A DNA stretch of 6,097 bases from Oligoflexales bacterium (lineage in GTDB: Bacteria > Bdellovibrionota > Oligoflexia > Oligoflexales > Oligoflexaceae): contig JADFZC010000163.1 in NCBI GenBank assembly GCA_015232735.1, forward strand, positions 1 to 6,097, written 5' to 3'. Below, piece after piece: positions 1 through 5,300 of this stretch; within the stretch, counting starts at the first letter, position 1; every line of letters begins with the position of its first letter. The position numbers were made by a program, and so were the translations under genes. The notes beneath the pieces were generated by a model. It was not told where the DNA came from. It made no database searches and was given only the letters and a program-made list of their open reading frames with translations.

Positions 1-384
1 TTGCCGGAACTAATAGTATGGAACGAGGGGACGATCAAAGTCAAAAGAGAAAACCTTCTCTACTTCGAGCAGAAGGATTTTGAGGATTACAAACAGAAGT
101 ACAATGAATATCTCCCGGAGTGGGCAAAAGTCATCAAGAAGGTCTACCTGTTTAAAAACAAACTGGAGAAAATAGATCTTTTTCTGCTTAACATAAACGC
201 CATGGGGAAGATGTTTGAAATAGTGGATGACTACACGGCAAATTGTCCGCAGTCCAAAAACAAGGAGATACCGGCACAACTGGCCATATTTCCTGAAAAT
301 GATGATAAAGACAATCCTGATGTAAACTCATCCATAAACAGCAAGGAAACAAATGAGGACAGAAAAGAGAGGGATATTGAATAG
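1..384 (+). CDS. 3' part of an unrecognised charged protein (partial)
   Basis: The frame is open from the first base and ends at a TAG stop at 382-384, giving 127 residues. The first codon is TTG, but nothing upstream is visible, so this is most likely the C-terminal part of a longer gene; a true TTG start at base 1 cannot be excluded. The protein is rich in Lys, Glu and Asp. Residues about 20-75 look helical with alternating hydrophobic positions (for example YLPEWAKVIKKVYLFKNKL). Residues about 98-127 form an acidic, Asn/Asp/Glu-rich tail that is probably disordered. No membrane segment, signal peptide or catalytic motif is visible and I do not recognise the family. It converges on the minus-strand gene that ends 35 bp downstream, and no clear terminator hairpin lies between them. 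Coding is likely because the frame is open throughout with sensible composition, but no function can be assigned. Confidence 0.6.
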   Translation: MPELIVWNEGTIKVKRENLLYFEQKDFEDYKQKYNEYLPEWAKVIKKVYLFKNKLEKIDLFLLNINAMGKMFEIVDDYTANCPQSKNKEIPAQLAIFPENDDKDNPDVNSSINSKETNEDRKERDIE

Positions 385-419
385 ACAGGCTCTTATGCAC
401 TTATTGGAGGCAAAAGACG

Positions 420-956
420 CTATTCAACCGTCTGCGCATCTCCCTTCGGAAGTTTCTCATATTTTCCCTCTTCAAATTTAAATTTTTCCTCCAGGAATTT
501 CTGTTCCGCATCTTTTAATCGTTGTTCTTCCTCTTCAAATTTCTTTAACGCCCTGGCCAGATCGGACTTCAATGTCTCATTCTTTGATTCATTTGCCTTA
601 TCATCGTCAAAATTGATGTTGTTCAAAGCTTTTTTGAGGTCTTCCTGCGCAGTCTTGTAAGTACCGATAATCGCTTCCAGTTCTTTTTTCAATTTTTTCA
701 GCTTCTCCGGAGCATTTTCAGGAAGGTTGTAAGCATTGGGATTGTCGTCTATGGCCAGTGAATCGATATCCTGGGAACGCATGGAGCTGGCCAGAACTGA
801 ACTTGGCTTTTCCTTTATGCCGGCTTTTTCCACACCGGCAGTCTGCGGCAGCCTCGTGACTGCTGAACTTTCGGGGTTTGCTTCTGCCAGAAGCCTCTGT
901 GCAGGCAGATTTGTACATACAAAGAGCAACAAGAACAAGTAAAACTTAAAAGTCAT
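420..956 (-). CDS. Small exported coiled-coil protein, function unknown
   Basis: This encodes 178 residues from an ATG at 956-954. That start is preferred over a TTG 19 codons upstream because AGGAG (plus-strand 965-969) lies 8 nt before it, and because it places a signal peptide at the extreme N-terminus. The signal peptide has a short basic start, a hydrophobic core (residues 5-15) and a plausible signal peptidase I site after A-E-A at 24-26. Cys14 is not in a lipobox, so a lipoprotein is unlikely. Residues 27-80 are Ser/Pro/Ala-rich and probably flexible. Residues about 83-113 and 123-168 are Lys/Glu-rich helices with heptad-like Leu/Phe spacing, separated by an Asp/Asn-rich break, which suggests a helical hairpin or coiled coil. 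I infer a periplasmic or envelope-associated location. No enzymatic motif is seen and the family is not recognised. The stop is TAG at 422-420, and the gene converges with the gene to its left. Confidence 0.75.
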   Translation of the reverse strand: MTFKFYLFLLLFVCTNLPAQRLLAEANPESSAVTRLPQTAGVEKAGIKEKPSSVLASSMRSQDIDSLAIDDNPNAYNLPENAPEKLKKLKKELEAIIGTYKTAQEDLKKALNNINFDDDKANESKNETLKSDLARALKKFEEEEQRLKDAEQKFLEEKFKFEEGKYEKLPKGDAQTVE

Positions 957-964
957 CGGAGTAT

Positions 965-969
965 CTCCT
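965..969 (-). promoter_or_regulatory. Ribosome binding site deciding the start of the coiled-coil protein gene
   Basis: On the minus strand this reads AGGAG, 8 nt upstream of the ATG at 956-954. The in-frame TTG at 1013 has no comparable site, so the ATG is taken as the start. Confidence 0.7.
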
Positions 970-1012
970 GTTTTTTCGTCATGGGAAAAACCGCCACAAA
1001 TATGGTCTTTCA

Positions 1013-1047
1013 ATTATATATTATATAAGTTGGAGGTAAAAATGAAA
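1013..1047 (-). promoter_or_regulatory. Candidate promoter for the coiled-coil protein gene
   Basis: Two perfect TATAAT hexamers occur on the minus strand, at plus-strand 1020-1025 and 1013-1018. For the first, a weak -35 candidate TTTCAT sits 16 bp upstream (plus-strand 1042-1047). Transcription would begin near 1006-1013, giving a leader of about 50 nt before the ATG at 956. The region is AT-rich, so a chance match is quite possible; only the location and the -10 quality support it. Confidence 0.35.
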
Positions 1048-1092
1048 CATGCAAAATTGAAAACTGAAATAACAGGCAATTCGCCGGTTTGA
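1042..1092 (+). CDS. Candidate 16-residue leader-like peptide
   Basis: A GGAGG site (1032-1036) stands 5 nt before an ATG that opens a 16-codon frame ending in TGA (1090-1092). The peptide reads MKHAKLKTEITGNSPV. It has no membrane or regulatory-peptide hallmark such as a run of one amino acid. The only other plus-strand gene downstream starts 1.25 kb away, so it is not an obvious leader peptide. The Shine-Dalgarno match is the sole evidence, and in a 298-bp AT-rich gap it may be accidental. Confidence 0.2.
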   Translation: MKHAKLKTEITGNSPV

Positions 1093-1110
1093 TTCCGGTG
1101 TCAAATTCCA
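1083..1110 (+). other. tRNA T-arm and 3'-CCA-like fragment
   Basis: GCCGG (1083-1087), a 7-nt loop TTTGATT (1088-1094) and CCGGT (1095-1099) have the geometry of a tRNA T-arm. They are followed by seven bases, one discriminator-like base and CCA (1108-1110), exactly as in a tRNA 3' end. The conserved loop C56 is a T here. The upstream 50-60 bases do not form a D-arm, an anticodon arm or a matching acceptor strand, so this is not a complete tRNA gene. It may be a leftover tRNA 3' end (such fragments can mark integration sites) or a chance hairpin. Confidence 0.25.
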
Positions 1111-1175
1111 TTATTGTACCTAAATGAAAAACACACCAAATTTATCAGTGAATATTGTATATTGCTCTAATAATA

Positions 1176-1210
1176 CAAAATCCGGAGCCGTTTGGATGCT
1201 CCGGATTTTG
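1176..1210 (-). terminator. Bidirectional Rho-independent terminator
   Basis: A perfect 13-bp stem pairs 1176-1188 (CAAAATCCGGAGC) with 1198-1210, with a 9-nt loop. The GC-rich core (TCCGGAGC) is flanked by A and T runs, so either transcript ends in a U-rich tract. On the minus strand it lies 45-80 nt after the TAA of the lipoprotein gene, whose transcript it should end. In that direction the tail reads TTTTGTATTATTAG. No recognised plus-strand gene lies immediately upstream. Confidence 0.85.
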
Positions 1211-1254
1211 AACTCTTTATGTTTTATGTGAAAATCTTTCAGTGGATCGGGATA

Positions 1255-2019
1255 TTACTTCCAGAAGCTGCCCCCTTTGGATCGGCCGACAGGAGCGCTT
1301 GTTATGGATCTCTTGGATATCCAGCCCCTTCCGGAAGCCTCGGCCCATTCTCCGTTTATGGTGACAAGTACCGGATCACCTTTCTCAAGTGACCCAATCT
1401 GTTTACCGTTAGGACCGTCGAAGATTGGAGCGCCGTTTTGTCTAACATACCAAACTCTACCCTGCCAGTCCATTTTAACTGTCGATTTTGGCACGAGTGT
1501 GCTCTCAGAGGGCTGTTCATTTTTTGTTACTGAAGGAGCCTCAGCACTCTTTATAGACTCAGTTGAACCGACAGGCTGCTTATTTGCTTCAGTATTTGAT
1601 GTCACTTCCTGCTTGGACTCACCCGCCTGGGTCCCCCAGTTCTCTTCGCTGGCCAGCGAGGCTGACTCTTCAGGTTTCTGCTGCACATCCGCCTGCTGCA
1701 CCTTTTGTTCCGGATTATCGTATTTTACCACGAGATTCTGTTCCTTTGAATTTTCTGAACTTGTATCTGATGACTGGCCCTCGGGTATCTTCTCACTTTG
1801 TGAACTCTGATCGGAAGCTACCTCTTCGCTTTGCGGAGCTTTTTGTATCCTGGCCTGCTGTGTACTTTTTTGTTCCTGCTGCCCCTCCTGCTGACCTACG
1901 ACATCTTCCGGCTGGCTGTCCTGATCGTCCATTGAGGTACATCCTCCGAGTACAAGTGCGACCGTGAATGTTGCAGGTAAAAGTTTTGCAATAAGCAGTG
2001 AAAATTTTGGTGTCCTCAT
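1255..2019 (-). CDS. Lipoprotein with C-terminal SH3-like domain
   Basis: This encodes 254 residues from an ATG at 2019-2017, chosen because AAGGA (plus-strand 2026-2030) sits 6 nt upstream; a TTG five codons earlier has no better site. The N-terminus is a lipoprotein signal peptide: a basic start, a hydrophobic stretch and the lipobox LGGC ending at Cys27, which would be lipidated and become the mature N-terminus. Position +2 is Thr, not the Asp that retains lipoproteins in the inner membrane of enterobacteria, so outer-membrane sorting is likely if that rule applies. Residues 28-185 are a low-complexity Gln/Ser/Glu/Lys linker, probably disordered. Residues about 187-240 look like a bacterial SH3 (SH3b) domain: the WYVR start, the turn around DGPNGKQIGSL, the strand DPVLVTINGEWAEA and the ending GWISKRSI. 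Such domains usually bind cell-wall or protein ligands. I infer an envelope tether. The precise family is not recognised. It ends with TAA and is followed by a strong terminator. Confidence 0.85.
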   Translation of the reverse strand: MRTPKFSLLIAKLLPATFTVALVLGGCTSMDDQDSQPEDVVGQQEGQQEQKSTQQARIQKAPQSEEVASDQSSQSEKIPEGQSSDTSSENSKEQNLVVKYDNPEQKVQQADVQQKPEESASLASEENWGTQAGESKQEVTSNTEANKQPVGSTESIKSAEAPSVTKNEQPSESTLVPKSTVKMDWQGRVWYVRQNGAPIFDGPNGKQIGSLEKGDPVLVTINGEWAEASGRGWISKRSITSAPVGRSKGGSFWK

Positions 2020-2025
2020 TGTTTT

Positions 2026-2030
2026 TCCTT
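2026..2030 (-). promoter_or_regulatory. Ribosome binding site of the lipoprotein gene
   Basis: On the minus strand this reads AAGGA, 6 nt before the ATG at 2019-2017. It supports that start over the upstream in-frame TTG at 2034. Confidence 0.6.
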
Positions 2031-2174
2031 TCAATAAGTATAATTTAAATTTAAAAACAATTTGAAAAAGTTCTTTATCAGTATTTTTGCAATAAATGGA
2101 CCATTCCTTTGCATCATTTGTTCAATTTAAAATTATTGGAAAATTCTGTTACTGATAAGAATATTGGCATGTAT

Positions 2175-2226
2175 TAGGATGAGACATTGTATAAATGGCA
2201 AAATACAGTGTCTCCATATCATCCTA
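2175..2226. repeat. Imperfect two-part hairpin in the divergent gap
   Basis: The inner stem pairs GAGACATTGTAT (2181-2192) with ATACAGTGTCTC (2203-2214): 12 bp with a single G-T mismatch and a 10-nt loop. The outer stem pairs TAGGAT (2175-2180) with ATCCTA (2221-2226), 6 bp, leaving a 6-nt bulge on the right side only. No T run follows on either strand, so it is not a typical terminator. It could be a regulator binding site, a structured transcript leader or the remains of a small inverted-repeat element. There is no second copy in the window. Confidence 0.6.
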
Positions 2227-2249
2227 TTTATCACGAATAGATTTTAGTA

Positions 2250-2295
2250 GCATCATCTATAATACCTTTGATAGCATTTAACCTTATAGATGAGC
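2250..2295. repeat. Inverted repeat upstream of the carboxylase gene
   Basis: TCATCTATAA (2253-2262) and TTATAGATGA (2284-2293) form a perfect 10-bp inverted repeat separated by 21 bp. With one bulged A (2252) the pairing extends by two more bases to GC at 2250-2251 and 2294-2295. The half-site spacing of 31 bp centre to centre is about three helical turns, which would suit a dimeric or looping DNA-binding protein; it could equally fold as a leader hairpin. It begins about 55 bp before the carboxylase start. Confidence 0.55.
2258..2263 (+). promoter_or_regulatory. Candidate -10 box for the carboxylase gene
   Basis: A perfect TATAAT lies here, overlapping the left arm of the inverted repeat. 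No recognisable -35 hexamer occurs 15-18 bp upstream and there is no extended -10 TG, so a promoter here would be weak or activator-dependent. If used, transcription would start near 2270 and leave a leader of roughly 80 nt. Confidence 0.3.
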
Positions 2296-2334
2296 TTCGT
2301 CCTTATGCGAAAGCGCCATGGACTGATTAACGAC

Positions 2335-2340
2335 GAGAGG
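2335..2340 (+). promoter_or_regulatory. Ribosome binding site for the GTG start of the carboxylase
   Basis: GAGAGG sits 8 nt before GTG at 2349. The competing ATG at 2388 has AAGGA only 4 nt away, which is too close for good anti-Shine-Dalgarno alignment. The site therefore favours the GTG, although the ATG lies nearer the conserved start of the domain. Confidence 0.5.
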
Positions 2341-2348
2341 AAAACAAA

Positions 2349-5300
2349 GTGGATACCAGAAAAGGCCTTTTCTTGCTCAAGGAAAACATGAAAATAGGTA
2401 TAGTTAACCGTGGAGAAGCCGCCGTAAGATTCATTAATGCCGTAACGGAATTCAACATTCTCCACAAAACAGGATTCAGGCCTGTGGCATTTTATACTAC
2501 GAACGAACAGTCGTCTCTTTTTTCAAAAAAAGCCAGCGAGGGGTGCCTTCTTAATGACCTCGAAGGTTTTTCCGAACTGAAAAGAAATCCGTACACGGAT
2601 ATTGATTTCATGATGACCGCGCTGAAAAGCGCAGGATGCGAGGCTGTATGGGTCGGATGGGGATTTCTTTCAGAAAATGCGGAATTTGTTGAAAGACTTG
2701 AAAGAGAGGGCATTGTTTTCATAGGTCCGGCATCGGGTCCCATGCTTTTGCTCGGCGACAAGGTGGAGGCGAAAAATCTGGCGGAGCGAAGTGAGGTATC
2801 CATTCTCCCCTGGAGCGGAAGGCCATTGAATGATCTTAATGACGCACTTAATGAAGCATGTGAAATAGGATATCCGGTTATTCTCAAGGCTGCATCCGGC
2901 GGCGGCGGAAGAGGAATAAGGATTGTCATGACGAGTGAGGAAATGCCTGACAAATTCAGGGCAGTCTGTGAAGAGAGCAATAATCTTTTCGGCAATTCCA
3001 GAATATTCATGGAAGCCATGGTGCTTAACGGCAGACATCTTGAGGTGCAGGTGGCCGTGGATATCCACGGAAACGTAAAGACCTATGGCGTCAGGGATTG
3101 CTCCGTTCAGAGAAACAATCAAAAAATTATTGAGGAGACACCGCCACCGCATCTGTCCGAACATCTTATAAACGAAATGCAGGAATCCGCGGGAAGACTG
3201 GTCAGGGCGGCGGAATACAGCGGAGTGGGCACCGTTGAATTTATTTATGACATGAATCGCAGCCAGGCTTTTTTCATGGAAGTGAATCCAAGGCTGCAGG
3301 TTGAACATCCCATTACCGAGGAGCTGCATGGGATAGATCTCATAAGAATCCAGCTTCTGATCGCAATGGGCGCTTCCATTGCCGACGAAGGGGGGACCAG
3401 GAGGGGATACGTAATGGAAGTCAGGCTGAACGCCGAAGATCCCGCCAGGAAGTTTCTTCCGACGCCTGGCAAGATTCTCTGGCTTCAGCCTCCTCATATT
3501 CCCGGAGTGAGATTTGACAGCGGATTTACCGAAGAGGATCTGATTCCTAGTGAATATGATTCAATGATTGCAAAGGTGATAGCAAAAGGCAGTTCCAGAC
3601 TCCACGTCATAGGCCGCCTTGAAGCGGCACTGTCAGAACTCAGAGTCCACATCGAAAAAGGGACTACAAACAGGGCTTTTCTTCTGGAACTTCTTAAATC
3701 AAATGAATTCAGGACTGGCGGGGTATCAACAAAATTTGTCGACAGGTTTTTGAGGGAGGAACGCGACAAGCCGCACTGGAACATCGCCCTCGCGGCATTT
3801 GCCATTTATCAGCATAAGAGAGCCTACAGTAATGAACTGGCAAATTTCGTAGGCAAAATAAGCCGTCAGAGTGCTCCAAGGGATATATTCAATAACAATG
3901 GAAGCGAGATTGCGATAAAACACAAGAACAGAAAATATACCTTTCAAGTCAGAACACAGAGAAACGGATACATTCATGTATACTATGAAAACATCATAAT
4001 GGTCTTTGAATACATAAACCGTTTCAATGAAATCTGTCTGAAAACCAAAAATGGCAAGTATGATCTTCAAATGATCGATCGCGGAGATTTTCTTCAAATT
4101 GAAATAAACGGCGTGCCATATCCCATGGAATTCGACTCGACTGGAGTCATCAAAGCCTCATCACCGTCCATTGTACTGGCCATCAATGTAAAAGAGGGAT
4201 TCGAGGTAAAAAAAGGCGGCCTTCTTATAACACTCGAGGCAATGAAAATGGAAATAGCCATAACGGCTCCCTTTGACGGGGTTATCCAGTCAATACATAC
4301 AAGAAAGGGCGAGCAGGTTTTCGCCGGGCAGCAGCTTATTGAGCTCAGCGTTACAGGCGAGCAGCAGGAGAGTGCCGGGGAAAGCGATGAGGAAGGCATT
4401 ATTGATTTTTGCAAACTGGACGAATTTTACGGTTCGGATGAGGAATCAAGGGGCCTTCTGGCCTGGGAAACATTCAAGAGGGAATATTTTTCGCTTTTTA
4501 CAGGTTATGATTTTGACAAAGACTTCCTGAAGAATTATTCAAGAATGATCGAGATCTGTAAACAAAGACCCGATCTTTTGCCGGATATGGCCAAAAGCAT
4601 TTTGACATCAGTTCTCATGTTCGTGGTTATCGAAGACCTATTTACATCTGAAAATCTTGGACTCGAGGGAATGATTCAGGGAATAGATTTCCAGGAGGTG
4701 CTCATGCACTATTTCCTCAGGCATGAGGACAGGGAAAGCGGAATCCCTCAAAGTTTTCTTGACAAGCTGGACAAGGCGTACCAATGGTATCCCATGGCCA
4801 ATCCGAAGAAAAACAGGGCTGCAACGAATATCATATTCAACATATACAGATCCAGGGCAAATATTGAAAACAAAAAAATCCTGCTGAAAAATTCCCTCTT
4901 CACCCTTGTTGATATTTTCCCGGAGGTTAAGGATTCCATATCCCTGGAACAGCTTTCCATCAGGCTAAACGAACTCATTTCCCTGACGGAAAACAGTTCG
5001 CAGGTTCTTTCAGATGCTGCTGTTCACGCCAAATACATACTTGTTGACAGAATCAAGCAACAGGAAAATTTCCTTAAGGACCGCCTGGCTCTAGAGTTCT
5101 CCCTAAACCGGATAATTACAAAGGATGACGAAGCCTCAAGGCAGATTGAAATGACCGATCTCATCAACTCAGGTATGGAATATATCAACGACATCCTTTT
5201 ATTCAATGTAGAGAACAAGCCGAAGAACAGGCCCATACTGGAAGCCATAAGCCGAAAGCTTAATTTTGACAGGGAAATAACCGGTGTAGAATTCTTGGTC

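Noticed and set aside
385..419. A terminator between the two convergent genes at the left
   Set aside because: No stem longer than a few base pairs and no T run could be found in the 35-bp gap.
1035..1110. A complete tRNA gene ending in CCA at 1110
   Set aside because: Only the T-arm folds. The bases at the expected anticodon stem and acceptor 5' strand are not complementary, and there is no D-arm.
1155..1180. TTGTAT and ATACAA inverted repeat beside the terminator
   Set aside because: Only 6 bp in AT-rich sequence, partly overlapping the far stronger terminator stem; chance is the best explanation.
1277..1967. Long plus-strand open frames opposite the lipoprotein gene
   Set aside because: They are by-products of the Gln/Ser/Glu-biased lipoprotein coding strand. 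The minus strand has the lipobox, the SH3-like end, a ribosome site and a terminator.
2037..2042. TATACT on the minus strand as the -10 box of the lipoprotein gene
   Set aside because: It lies only 17 bp before the ATG, so the transcript would start inside or next to the ribosome site, and no -35 is well placed.
2670..3497. A 275-codon open frame on the minus strand
   Set aside because: It lies wholly opposite the biotin carboxylase domain, whose catalytic motifs are clear on the plus strand. Its translation has no recognisable motif or signal.
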